Both the position numbers and the translations under genes were made by a program. From contig QXWX01000001.1 of NCBI GenBank assembly GCA_009911175.1, positions 186,001 to 250,000 on the forward strand: a stretch of 64,000 bases of DNA, read 5' to 3'. The notes beneath the pieces were generated by a model. The model was not told the DNA's origin. It ran no database searches and saw nothing but the letters and a program-made list of their open reading frames with translations. This stretch comes from Lachnospiraceae bacterium (GTDB lineage Bacteria; Bacillota_A; Clostridia; Lachnospirales; Lachnospiraceae). Of this stretch, positions 50,795 to 59,559 are shown one piece after another (the stretch's first letter is position 1; the number at the start of each line of letters is the position of its first letter).

Positions 50795-52737
50795 TTGTAA
50801 AAATGAAATTCATCAATATCTCCGGCCCCCGCGATGATATCGACCGCGTGATTGATCTCTATCTCTCCAAGTACGAGATCCAGCTGGAATCCGCGCTTTC
50901 CGAGCTGAAGACCGTCGATAATCTGAGGCCCTTTATGGAGATCAATCCGTACCGGGAGGCATTGGGACAGGCAGAACAGTTTACCGCCCTTTTGGAAGAC
51001 CCGGACCAGATCACACCGGACACCAAGCTGGGACTGGACGGCATGTTTGAGCTGATCCGAAATACAAGCACGGACTATCAAAGCCTGCAGGAGAAAAAAG
51101 AAAAGTTAAAAAAGAAGATCGAAGAGCTTCATAACCGCCAGCTGGTCATCGCTCCTTTCCGGCCGCTGGACTGTAATCTGAGCGAGGTGCTGAACTACAA
51201 GTACATTACCTACCGCTTCGGAAAGATCCCGGTAGAATATTATTATAAGATGCAGAAATATCTGATGGAGGACCTGGAGTCCATCTTCGTGGAAGGGGAA
51301 CGGGATGAAAGCTATGTATACGGCGCCTACTTCGTCTCTCCCAGGGACGCGCAGAAGTCCGATGCCATTTTCCGTTCCCTGCACTTTGAACGGATCACGC
51401 TGACGGATAACTTTGAGGGAACTCCGGCTGATGCCTACCACAAGCTGCAGCGTGAGGTCAGCAAAAATATGAACCAGATCGAAGAGCTGGAAAAGGAAGC
51501 CGCGCAGCTGCTTTCCGCGCGGGCACCCCAGCTTGTGGCAGCGAAAAAGCGTCTGGAAGAGCTGTCCAATAACTTTGATGTCCGCAAGATGGCCGCACGG
51601 ATGGAGGACAATCAGGAAGACTACTATATCCTGTGCGGATGGATGTCCGAGGGGGATCTGGAAAAGTTCCAGAAGGATATCGCAAACGACGACAAGGTCT
51701 TTGTTGTAGTCGTAGACGACCGTGAGACCCACTTCGGCGCGCCGCCGACCAAGCTGAAAAATCCGAAGCTGTTCAAGCCCTTTGAGATGTATGTCCAGAT
51801 GTACGGGCTTCCGTCCCATGATGAGATGGACCCGACGGTGTTTGTGGGCCTGACCTATTCCTTTATCTTTGGCGCCATGTTCGGAGATGTGGGCCAGGGG
51901 CTTCTGCTGCTCATCGGAGGCGGACTACTGTACTGGTTCAAAAGGATCCCGCTGGCAGGTATCGTGGCCACGGCAGGTATCTTTTCCACGATATTCGGTT
52001 TTATGTTCGGAAGCATCTTCGGATTTGAAGATATCATTGACGCGGTCTGGCTGAGGCCCATTGAGCATATGACCATGCTGCCCTTCGTCGGCAAGCTGAA
52101 CACCGTATTCGTTGTCGCCGTCGCCTTTGGTATGGGGATCATCATACTGGCCATGATCCTGCATATCATCAACGCGTTCCGGTGCCATGATCTGGGCGAT
52201 GCCTGGTTTGACGTGAACGGCGTGGCAGGACTCGTATTTTATGCGTCCATTGTTGTGACCATTGTATTATTCATGACCGGACACAAGACACCGGGCGGTA
52301 TCGTCATGGCTGTGATGTTCGGAGTGCCGCTGCTTGTGATCCTGTTCAAGGAACCCCTGACCAAAAAGATCGAGAAGCGGGCGGAAAAAATGGAAGAGAG
52401 CAAGGCCATGTTCCTGGTACAGGGCTTCTTCGAATTGTTCGAGACGATGCTGAGCTACTTTTCCAACACCCTCTCCTTCGTGCGTATCGGCGCGTTTGCA
52501 GTGAGCCACGCGGCCATGATGGAGGTCGTCCTGATGCTGGCAGGCGTGGAAAAAGGCAATCCCAACTGGATCGTTGTGATCCTGGGCAACCTGTTCGTAT
52601 GCGGCATGGAAGGACTGATCGTCGGAATCCAGGTGCTCCGACTGGAATATTATGAGATGTTCAGCCGGTTCTACAAAGGTTCCGGACGTGCATTTGATCC
52701 ATATACAAAAACAAGCAAAAAGAAAAATACACATTAA
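50791..52737 (+). CDS. ntpI: V/A-type ATPase membrane subunit I (a-type)
   Basis: A 648-residue stator. The N-terminal cytoplasmic half (about 1-345) has coiled coils (QEKKEKLKKKIEELHNRQ). The C-terminal half has about seven or eight membrane helices. The conserved segments SFIFGAMFGDVGQGL and the arginine-bearing NTLSFVRIGAFAVSHAAMM form the ion half-channels. Together with the K-ring it translocates protons or sodium. The start follows GGAGGTAAGACGCA. Length is normal for a bacterial subunit I. Confidence 0.93.
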   Translation: MIVKMKFINISGPRDDIDRVIDLYLSKYEIQLESALSELKTVDNLRPFMEINPYREALGQAEQFTALLEDPDQITPDTKLGLDGMFELIRNTSTDYQSLQEKKEKLKKKIEELHNRQLVIAPFRPLDCNLSEVLNYKYITYRFGKIPVEYYYKMQKYLMEDLESIFVEGERDESYVYGAYFVSPRDAQKSDAIFRSLHFERITLTDNFEGTPADAYHKLQREVSKNMNQIEELEKEAAQLLSARAPQLVAAKKRLEELSNNFDVRKMAARMEDNQEDYYILCGWMSEGDLEKFQKDIANDDKVFVVVVDDRETHFGAPPTKLKNPKLFKPFEMYVQMYGLPSHDEMDPTVFVGLTYSFIFGAMFGDVGQGLLLLIGGGLLYWFKRIPLAGIVATAGIFSTIFGFMFGSIFGFEDIIDAVWLRPIEHMTMLPFVGKLNTVFVVAVAFGMGIIILAMILHIINAFRCHDLGDAWFDVNGVAGLVFYASIVVTIVLFMTGHKTPGGIVMAVMFGVPLLVILFKEPLTKKIEKRAEKMEESKAMFLVQGFFELFETMLSYFSNTLSFVRIGAFAVSHAAMMEVVLMLAGVEKGNPNWIVVILGNLFVCGMEGLIVGIQVLRLEYYEMFSRFYKGSGRAFDPYTKTSKKKNTH

Positions 52738-52769
52738 AAAATTTATTTGATATTTAGGAGGATTTTATT

Positions 52770-53204
52770 ATGACAACCGCAACAAAAATCGTATTTATCG
52801 CTGCATTGATCCTGAGCATCATCATTCCTTTCGGATATTATCTGATCGGGGAAAAGAACAAGAACCGCTATAAGACAGCCATCGGAGTCAATGCCTTCTT
52901 TTTCTTCGGAGCATTTGCCATCGCGTCCATCATGCTGCTGGGCGGCCCGCAGGTACACGCGGCAGAGGACGCGGCATCTCAGGCAGCTATGGCAACGGGC
53001 CTTGGCTATATCGCAGCCGCACTGGTTACCGGTTTATCCTGTATCGGCGGCGGTATCGCCGTAGCAAGCGCGGCAAGCGCGGCGCTGGGCGCGATCAGCG
53101 AGGATTCCAGTGTTCTTGGTAAGTCCCTGATCTTCGTAGGTCTGGCAGAAGGTGTATGTCTGTACGGACTGATCATCTCCTTCATGATCCTGGGAAGTCT
53201 GTAA
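52770..53204 (+). CDS. ntpK: V/A-type ATPase proteolipid subunit K (c-ring)
   Basis: A 144-residue protein with four membrane helices. Only the last carries the ion-binding carboxylate, Glu127 in FVGLAEGVCLYGLI. The first hairpin (residues 7-58) has no acidic residue in its membrane spans, so there is one ion site per four helices, as in Enterococcus NtpK. Helix 3 has the glycine-rich packing motif CIGGGIAVASAAS. The ion (H+ or Na+) cannot be settled by eye. It is placed after subunit I behind TTAGGAGGATTT. Confidence 0.92.
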   Translation: MTTATKIVFIAALILSIIIPFGYYLIGEKNKNRYKTAIGVNAFFFFGAFAIASIMLLGGPQVHAAEDAASQAAMATGLGYIAAALVTGLSCIGGGIAVASAASAALGAISEDSSVLGKSLIFVGLAEGVCLYGLIISFMILGSL

Positions 53205-53205
53205 G

Positions 53206-53514
53206 ATGAAGATGTATCTGATCAGTGATAATGTCGATACCTATACAGGAATGCGTCTGGCAGGCGTGGACGGCGTCGTGGTGCATGAACGCGACGAGCT
53301 CCGGGAGGCACTGGAAAAAACATTGACGGATAAATCCATCGGCATCGTTCTTCTGACGGAAAAGTTCGGGCAGGAATTTCCCGAGATCCTGGACCAGTTC
53401 CGTCTGGAACGGCAGATGCCCCTGCTGATCGAGATTCCTGACAGGCACGGAACCGGCCGTAAGAAAGACTTTATCACATCCTATGTAACCGAAGCAATCG
53501 GACTAAAGCTATAA
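53206..53514 (+). CDS. ntpG: V/A-type ATPase subunit F (central stalk)
   Basis: A 102-residue Rossmann-like stalk subunit. The family motifs are MYLISDNVDTYTGMRLAGV near the N-terminus, GIVLLTEKFGQ in the middle and PLLIEIPDRHG. It binds subunit D in the rotor. It begins one base after the subunit K stop. A 127-base gap follows before subunit E. Confidence 0.9.
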   Translation: MKMYLISDNVDTYTGMRLAGVDGVVVHERDELREALEKTLTDKSIGIVLLTEKFGQEFPEILDQFRLERQMPLLIEIPDRHGTGRKKDFITSYVTEAIGLKL

Positions 53515-53641
53515 GTGAGCCGTTTGTGTTACTGTCCGCACCCCGGCCGGATGCTCACAGTAAACAGCCGGTTCCCTGTGAATACACGGCAGGGGCCCCA
53601 AACGGCAGCAGCAAGAACATATATAAAAGGAGGTACCCCTC

Positions 53642-54229
53642 TTGACTCTGGAAGAAAAACTCTCACATTTACAGGCATCCTCCATGGAAGAGGCGCGGGC
53701 GGAAGGCAATGCGATCATTGACAACTACCGCGAAGCCCTGGAAAAGGTATTGAAGGACCATAAAGAGGAAATGCGCTGGCAGTCTGAGACGCGTATCAAG
53801 GCGGAGCAGTCCAACGCCAGGCATATGCTGAATCAGGCAAACGCCAGGACACAGCTTGAGCTGAAAAGAAAGACCGGCAAGGTACAGGTCGAGCTGAAAG
53901 ATAAGATTTTTAAAGAAGCGCATGAGCTGGCAGAAGAATATATGCAGACAGACGCCTATGAGGAATATCTGATCAAATCGATCCGCAAGGCAACCGCATT
54001 TGCCCCGGGCGAAGAGATGACCATCTATATCAATCCCTCTGACGAGCCGCGGCAAGCCGCACTGGAGGCGGCAACCGGCACACGGCTGACGTTGAGCTCA
54101 GAGGATTTTATCGGCGGGACACGGGCTGTCATCCGGGATCGCAATATCCTGATCGACAACTCATTTTCCACCCTGCTCCGCAACGAGTATGACAGATTTA
54201 TCTTTACAGGAGGTGACGGAATTGGATAA
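53642..54229 (+). CDS. ntpE: V/A-type ATPase peripheral-stalk subunit E
   Basis: A 195-residue stator subunit. The first 100 residues are a long charged helix (EEARAEGNAIIDNYREALEK onward). The C-terminal globular part contains GGTRAVIRDRNILIDNSFSTLL, the typical IE-loop. The start is a TTG at 53642, eight bases after a strong AAAGGAGGT site; there is no ATG in a suitable place. Its last eight bases overlap the start of subunit A. Confidence 0.88.
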   Translation: MTLEEKLSHLQASSMEEARAEGNAIIDNYREALEKVLKDHKEEMRWQSETRIKAEQSNARHMLNQANARTQLELKRKTGKVQVELKDKIFKEAHELAEEYMQTDAYEEYLIKSIRKATAFAPGEEMTIYINPSDEPRQAALEAATGTRLTLSSEDFIGGTRAVIRDRNILIDNSFSTLLRNEYDRFIFTGGDGIG

Positions 54230-55988
54230 TATCGGAACAATCTATGGTGTCAACGGCCCCGTCATCTATCTGAAGGGCAATACAGGCTTCCATATGCAGG
54301 AAATGGTATACGTCGGAAAGGAAAAGCTGGTAGGCGAGGTCATTGCATTGGATAAGGACATGACTACGATCCAGGTATATGAGGAAACCACCGGGCTCCG
54401 TCCGGGCGACCAGGTCATCGCGACCGGAAGCGCCGTGTCCGTGACCCTGGCTCCCGGCATTCTGAACAATATCTTCGACGGGATTGAGCGTCCCCTGGAA
54501 AAGATTTCCGAGACAGGCGGCGCGTTCATTACCCGCGGTGTCAGCGTGGATTCTCTGGACCGCGCGAAAAAGTGGCGCGCGCATATCGTCGCTTCCGTCG
54601 GCGATCATCTGACCCCCGGCGAGATCATTGCCCTGGTGCCGGAGACCCGGGCCATCGTACACAAATGTATGGTCCCCCCGGATGTGGAAGGAGACGTGAT
54701 CAGCGTCGTAAAGGACGGCGAGTATACCATTGACGAGACACTGGTCACCCTGCAGCTGGCGGACGGCACCACAAAAGAGCTGACCATGACCCAGCACTGG
54801 CCCATCCGTGTGCCAAGACCCACCCACAACCGCTTCCCGGCATCGGTTCCGCTGGTGACCGGACAGCGAATCATTGATACCATGTTTCCCATCGCCAAGG
54901 GCGGTACAGCCGCCATTCCCGGCGGATTCGGAACCGGTAAGACCATGTCCCAGCATCAGATCGCAAAGTGGTCTGACGCAGATATCATTATCTATATCGG
55001 CTGCGGCGAGCGCGGAAATGAGATGACGCAGGTTCTGGAGGAATTCTCCGAGCTGACCGACCCCCGGTCCGGCAATCCTCTGATGGACCGGACCACCCTG
55101 ATCGCCAATACGTCCAACATGCCGGTGGCTGCCCGTGAGGCCAGCATCTACACCGGACTGACGCTGGCGGAATATTACCGGGATATGGGCTATGACGTAG
55201 CCATCATGGCGGATTCCACCTCCCGTTGGGCGGAGGCTTTAAGAGAGCTCTCCGGACGTCTGGAGGAGATGCCCGCCGAGGAAGGCTTCCCGGCTTACCT
55301 GGCATCCAAGCTGTCCGCGTTCTATGAGCGGGCCGGCATGATGCACAACCTGAACGATACGGACGGATCCGTGACCATCATCGGCGCGGTCTCCCCCCAG
55401 GGCGGAGACTTCTCCGAGCCCGTCACCCAGAACACCAAACGATTTGTCCGCTGCTTCTGGGGGCTGGATAAGAGCCTGGCCTATGCAAGACATTTCCCGG
55501 CCATCCACTGGCTCACCAGCTACAGCGAATACCTGACCGACCTGGCGCCCTGGTATCAGGACCGGGTGTCACCGAAGTTCGTAGACTACCGGAACCGGCT
55601 GATGGCCCTTCTGAACTCCGAGAGCAGCCTGCTGGAGATCGTAAAGCTGATCGGAAGCGACGTGCTTCCCGACGACCAGAAGCTGATCCTGGAGATCGCC
55701 CGTGTCATCCGTCTGGGATTCCTGCAGCAGAACGCCTTCCACAAGGACGATACCTGCGTGTCCATGGAAAAGCAGTTCCTGATGATGGAAACCATTTTGT
55801 ACCTGTATAAAAAGTCCCGTGCGCTTGTGACCATGGGGCATCCGATGTCCGTGCTGAAGTCGGAGAACATCTTCGACCGGGTCATTTCCATCAAGTATGA
55901 TGTACCCAATGACCGCCTGGAAATGTTCACTCAGTACCATCGCGATATCGACGAATTTTACCAGCGCGTCCTGGAAAAGAATGCATAA
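54222..55988 (+). CDS. ntpA: V/A-type ATPase catalytic subunit A
   Basis: A 588-residue catalytic subunit that binds and hydrolyses ATP. The N-terminal barrel (GTIYGVNGPVIYLKG) is followed by the non-homologous bulge region (about 110-190), Walker A GGFGTGKT (234-241), and the catalytic core with IYIGCGERGNEMTQVL and AIMADSTSRWAEALRE. The start is a TTG at 54222, nine bases after AGGAGGTGA; the in-frame ATG at 54189 lies inside subunit E without a ribosome binding site. It is translationally coupled to subunit E. Confidence 0.93.
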   Translation: MDNIGTIYGVNGPVIYLKGNTGFHMQEMVYVGKEKLVGEVIALDKDMTTIQVYEETTGLRPGDQVIATGSAVSVTLAPGILNNIFDGIERPLEKISETGGAFITRGVSVDSLDRAKKWRAHIVASVGDHLTPGEIIALVPETRAIVHKCMVPPDVEGDVISVVKDGEYTIDETLVTLQLADGTTKELTMTQHWPIRVPRPTHNRFPASVPLVTGQRIIDTMFPIAKGGTAAIPGGFGTGKTMSQHQIAKWSDADIIIYIGCGERGNEMTQVLEEFSELTDPRSGNPLMDRTTLIANTSNMPVAAREASIYTGLTLAEYYRDMGYDVAIMADSTSRWAEALRELSGRLEEMPAEEGFPAYLASKLSAFYERAGMMHNLNDTDGSVTIIGAVSPQGGDFSEPVTQNTKRFVRCFWGLDKSLAYARHFPAIHWLTSYSEYLTDLAPWYQDRVSPKFVDYRNRLMALLNSESSLLEIVKLIGSDVLPDDQKLILEIARVIRLGFLQQNAFHKDDTCVSMEKQFLMMETILYLYKKSRALVTMGHPMSVLKSENIFDRVISIKYDVPNDRLEMFTQYHRDIDEFYQRVLEKNA

Positions 55989-56003
55989 GGAGGGAATGAT
56001 GCC

Positions 56004-57395
56004 ATGTCAATTGAATATTTAGGCTTAAGCAGTATCAACGGCCCTCTGATCGTCCTGGAGGGCGTGCAGGGCGCGTTCTATGACGAGATCGTGGAATTTG
56101 TGATCGGCGGCAAGGAGCGCAAGATCGGGCGTATCGTGGAGATCTACGAGGACCGCGCGGTCATCCAGGTATTCGAGGGTTCTGAAAATATGTCCCTGAA
56201 AAATACCCACACCCGGCTTACCGGGCATCCGATGGAGATTACGCTCTCCCCGGATATGCTGGGACGTACCTTTAACGGCATCGGCCAGCCCATCGACGAC
56301 CTGGGCCCCATCACCTCCGCTCTGCGGCGGGATGTGAACGGCCTGCCCCTGAACCCGGTAAAACGGGAATATCCAAGAAACTATATCCATACCGGAATCT
56401 CCGCCATCGACGGACTGACCACCCTGATCCGCGGCCAGAAGCTGCCGATCTTCTCTGGAAACGGCCTTCCCCACGACCAGCTTGCGGCGCAGATCGTAAA
56501 GCAGGCCTCCCTGGGAGAGGGGTCGGACGAACAGTTCGCCATCGTATTTGCCGCTATGGGCGTCAAGCATGATGTGGCCGATTTCTTCCGTCGTGCCTTC
56601 GAGGACAGCGGCGTGGCCGATCATGTAGCCATGTTCCTGAATATGGCAAATGACCCGGTGGTGGAACGTCTGATCACGCCCAAGGTGGCGCTGACGGTTG
56701 CGGAGTATCTGGCATTTGAAGAAAATATGCATATCCTGGTCATCCTGACGGATATGACCTCCTTTGCCGAGGCCATGCGTGAGGTGTCCTCCTCCAAGGG
56801 AGAGATCCCAAGCCGAAAGGGATACCCGGGATATCTGTACAGTGAGCTGGCGACCCTGTATGAGCGCGCCGGCATCGTCCAGGGCGTGAGCGGCTCCGTA
56901 ACACAGCTGCCCATCCTGACCATGCCCAATGACGATATCACCCATCCGATCCCGGACCTGACCGGGTACATCACGGAGGGGCAGATCGTACTGGATCGGA
57001 CGCTCCACGGGCAGTCCATCTATCCGCCCATCAATATCCTGCCTTCCCTGTCCCGTCTGATGAAGGACGGCATCGGGGCCGGCTACACCAGGGAGGACCA
57101 CCAGGATCTGGCCAACCAGCTGTTCTCCGCTTACGCGAAGGTAGGTGACGCCCGGAATCTGGCCTCTGTAATCGGCGAAGACGAGCTGTCGCCTACAGAC
57201 AAGAAATACCTGGCATTCGGAAAGGATTTTGAAACCCGCTACATCGGGCAGGGCGTGAACGAAAACCGGAGCATGGAAGCGACTCTGGACCTTGGCTGGG
57301 AGCTGTTAGGCCGCCTGCCCAGGGAAGAGCTGGACCGTGTGGACACGAAGATCCTGGATAAATACTACAAGCCGATGCCGGAGGAAGACGAGTAA
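56004..57395 (+). CDS. ntpB: V/A-type ATPase regulatory subunit B
   Basis: A 463-residue non-catalytic nucleotide-binding subunit that alternates with subunit A in the hexamer. Segments include [18 protein letters not shown], the degenerate P-loop region [15 protein letters not shown] with no GKT, and [17 protein letters not shown]. It begins 15 bases after subunit A behind AAGGAGGGAATG. Length is normal. Confidence 0.93.
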   Translation: MSIEYLGLSSINGPLIVLEGVQGAFYDEIVEFVIGGKERKIGRIVEIYEDRAVIQVFEGSENMSLKNTHTRLTGHPMEITLSPDMLGRTFNGIGQPIDDLGPITSALRRDVNGLPLNPVKREYPRNYIHTGISAIDGLTTLIRGQKLPIFSGNGLPHDQLAAQIVKQASLGEGSDEQFAIVFAAMGVKHDVADFFRRAFEDSGVADHVAMFLNMANDPVVERLITPKVALTVAEYLAFEENMHILVILTDMTSFAEAMREVSSSKGEIPSRKGYPGYLYSELATLYERAGIVQGVSGSVTQLPILTMPNDDITHPIPDLTGYITEGQIVLDRTLHGQSIYPPINILPSLSRLMKDGIGAGYTREDHQDLANQLFSAYAKVGDARNLASVIGEDELSPTDKKYLAFGKDFETRYIGQGVNENRSMEATLDLGWELLGRLPREELDRVDTKILDKYYKPMPEEDE

Positions 57396-57410
57396 AGGAG
57401 GCTGTGCCCT

Positions 57411-58034
57411 ATGGATCCACGAACATTTCCAACCAAAGGAAATCTGATGCTGGCGAAGAACTCACTGGCGCTTGCAAGACAGGGCTATGACCTGATGGAT
57501 AAGAAGCGGAATATCCTGATCCGCGAGCTGATGTCGCTGATCGACGAAGCCCGGGATATCCAGGATGAGATCGACAGCACCTTTACCTATGCCTACCAGT
57601 GCCTGCAGCGCGCCAATATCGAGCACGGGATCAATATGGTCTCTCAGCTCGCCTATACGGTTCCGATCGAAAATTCCATTTCGATCCGTACCCGAAGCAT
57701 CATGGGAACCGAGATTCCCCATGTGAAGTACGCGCCGGTCCATGACCTGCCCACGTACGCATTCAGTACCACCCGGGAATCCATTGATCAGGCGACCAAG
57801 GCATTCCAGAAGGTAAAGGATCTGACCGTAAAGCTGTCCATGGTGGAAAACGCGGCCTACCGGCTGGCTTCCAATATCAAAAAGACACAGAAGCGCGCCA
57901 ACGCGCTGCAGAACATCACGATCCCCATGTATACTGAGCTGGTCAGCAGCATCACGAATGCATTGGAGGAAAAGGACAGAGAAGAATTTACACGGCTGAA
58001 GGTCATCAAAAGGATGAAGATGAAGAAGGACTGA
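57411..58034 (+). CDS. ntpD: V/A-type ATPase central-stalk subunit D
   Basis: A 207-residue rotor shaft made of two long helices (PTKGNLMLAKNSLALARQGYDLMDKKR split by a short linker, and the C-terminal ENAAYRLASNIKKTQKRANALQN). This is the last gene of the operon. It begins 15 bases after subunit B behind AAAGGAGG and is followed by a strong terminator. Confidence 0.93.
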   Translation: MDPRTFPTKGNLMLAKNSLALARQGYDLMDKKRNILIRELMSLIDEARDIQDEIDSTFTYAYQCLQRANIEHGINMVSQLAYTVPIENSISIRTRSIMGTEIPHVKYAPVHDLPTYAFSTTRESIDQATKAFQKVKDLTVKLSMVENAAYRLASNIKKTQKRANALQNITIPMYTELVSSITNALEEKDREEFTRLKVIKRMKMKKD

Positions 58035-58050
58035 AGATATCTGATCGAAC

Positions 58051-58084
58051 AAAAAAAGCTGCCGGCGGTAGGGCAGCTTTTTTT
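58051..58084 (+). terminator. Terminator of the V-ATPase operon
   Basis: AAAAAAAGCTGCC (58051-58063) pairs with GGCAGCTTTTTTT (58072-58084), ending in a seven-base T-run, 17 bases after subunit D. Confidence 0.92.
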
Positions 58085-58093
58085 GTAAGGGAC

Positions 58094-58192
58094 TTACTTT
58101 ATTGCATTCCAATATCCTGACTTATTCGATCCTACCCTCTCGATGTATCCGAAACTCTTTAGAACTGTAGCAGCTCCCCATCTCCCCCGCAC
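58094..58192 (-). pseudogene. Possible remnant of a winged-helix C-terminal domain
   Basis: The minus-strand frame ends in ATVLKSFGYIERVGSNKSGYW, which resembles the C-terminal winged helix of AlbA/AAA_4-type or Fic-type regulators. The frame upstream has no conserved domain, so this looks like a decayed fragment. The rest of the 410-base gap (58035-58444) holds the V-ATPase terminator and the promoter of the next operon. Confidence 0.3.
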
Positions 58193-58381
58193 AGAGCCAA
58201 AGCCACCCCCGATATCCCTGCCATCAGAGATGCACTGTAATATTCCTGTACCGGCACTCTGTCCAGTTCCAGAATCCTTTATCAGACCTGGTATTGTTTC
58301 CTTTGGATATAGTACACGATTTTTTGCATGCATGAACAAAAACGGCTTTTTTTCCAAATTTCTGACCTTTAGTTTTTTCTA

Positions 58382-58410
58382 TTGACATCCTTTCGTAAAA
58401 CAGGCACAAT
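58382..58410 (+). promoter_or_regulatory. Promoter of the MNT-HEPN pair
   Basis: -35 TTGACA (58382-58387), a 17-base spacer and -10 CACAAT (58405-58410), about 35 bases before the antitoxin start. Confidence 0.55.
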
Positions 58411-58444
58411 ATTAATAGGAACTGGACTGCGGCGAGGTGATAGA

Positions 58445-58930
58445 ATGAAACTGGATTCCTGGGAGAAACGGCGGGAACTTCTGGTACGTTTTCAATCAGA
58501 ACTGATTCAGGCGTTTCCTGATGAAAGTGATTACAATGTATATGTATTCGGCAGCTTTATACGCCGGGATTTCAAACCTGGAATCAGTGATATTGATCTG
58601 ATCATATATTGTAATGATTTTTTGAAGCGCTGCGATATTTATGATTTCTGCAGCCAATTTTTCGAACAGGAGCAACTGCCGTGTGATATTCTGGAATATT
58701 CTTACATGCCGGAAGGTTATATCTTCGCAACAGGTATCTTGAACGCCTTCCCCATGACAGATTATTATCCAAAAGCATTGCGGGATGAATTGTATGTCAT
58801 CACGAGAAATTATCAGCGGTATCTGGAACGCCAGGAGATCAGAAAAAAATATTTGAGATGGGATTATCTGATCAATAAAGCAAGATTAGAAAAAGAGGAG
58901 GAACGGGCGCATGGTAGACATTCCGAATGA
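58445..58930 (+). CDS. MntA-like nucleotidyltransferase antitoxin
   Basis: A 161-residue minimal nucleotidyltransferase. The active-site signature is VFGSFIRRDFKPGISDIDLII: GS at 36-37 and the metal-binding Asp49 and Asp51, with one residue more between them than in the common GSX10DXD form. In studied MntA-HepT pairs the antitoxin adds AMP to a tyrosine of the HEPN toxin. The ATG at 58445 follows GAGGTGATAG; the frame open from 58382 overlaps the promoter. It overlaps the toxin gene by 20 bases. Its AT-richer, less GC-biased codon use compared with the ATPase genes hints at transfer. Confidence 0.75.
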   Translation: MKLDSWEKRRELLVRFQSELIQAFPDESDYNVYVFGSFIRRDFKPGISDIDLIIYCNDFLKRCDIYDFCSQFFEQEQLPCDILEYSYMPEGYIFATGILNAFPMTDYYPKALRDELYVITRNYQRYLERQEIRKKYLRWDYLINKARLEKEEERAHGRHSE

Positions 58931-59468
58931 GATCCAGGAGCTGGGGTTTCATGTGCAGATAAAACCGGAAAGTGTTGAAAAAACAGTATACAATAACCTT
59001 GTGATCATCCATCAGCAAAGCAGCCGGATGCTGGAAAGCTTTGACCGCTATTGCAGATGTGATGATGAACGGTTGAAGGACGATCTGCTGGAATCTATAA
59101 ACAGCCGGATCAATCATATTTCCCAGGCGTTCCGTGACATTATGGCATTTATCGAAATAGCGGAAAAAGGAACGGCATACGAAGAATCTCTCCGGTATTA
59201 TGTACGCCAATACTTTAAGAGAGACATTCCGAAAACAGAAAATGAAAAAAAAGCCGTAGATTTTTTAACGAAACGAAATAATCTGGTTCATGATTATTTT
59301 AGTATAGACCAGATAAATTTTGATCTGGTGAAAAATCTTTCTGATTTTGGAGATGGTTTTCCTGATATTGCTAAAAATATAAAAGATTACTGTATTCAAA
59401 ACTTTCCAGAATTAGCGCTTGGACAGGATCTGGAAAAAACTTTGAAATCCAACATTCGTAAAAAATGA
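58911..59468 (+). CDS. HepT-like HEPN-domain toxin
   Basis: A 185-residue helical protein with the HEPN ribonuclease signature RX4HXY: Arg122, His127 and Tyr129 in RNNLVHDY. In HepT this tyrosine is the site that the partner MntA modifies to silence the toxin. The start follows AGAGGAGGAACGGGC and overlaps the antitoxin gene by 20 bases. HEPN proteins also act as abortive-infection RNases, so a phage-defence role is possible. It is longer than a minimal HepT (about 140 residues), with an N-terminal extension of about 25 residues. Confidence 0.75.
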   Translation: MVDIPNEIQELGFHVQIKPESVEKTVYNNLVIIHQQSSRMLESFDRYCRCDDERLKDDLLESINSRINHISQAFRDIMAFIEIAEKGTAYEESLRYYVRQYFKRDIPKTENEKKAVDFLTKRNNLVHDYFSIDQINFDLVKNLSDFGDGFPDIAKNIKDYCIQNFPELALGQDLEKTLKSNIRKK

Positions 59469-59559
59469 TACTGTGAAAAAAACTGATGTGTAAAAGAGGC
59501 CGCCGGAAGCAGGCATTTCCACAAGACTCTCTGTGCAAATGTCCTTCCCCGGCAGCTTT

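Noticed and set aside
56025..57101. A 358-codon minus-strand frame opposite the V-ATPase subunit B gene
   Set aside because: It is an antisense shadow of a highly conserved gene, with no start signal or domain.
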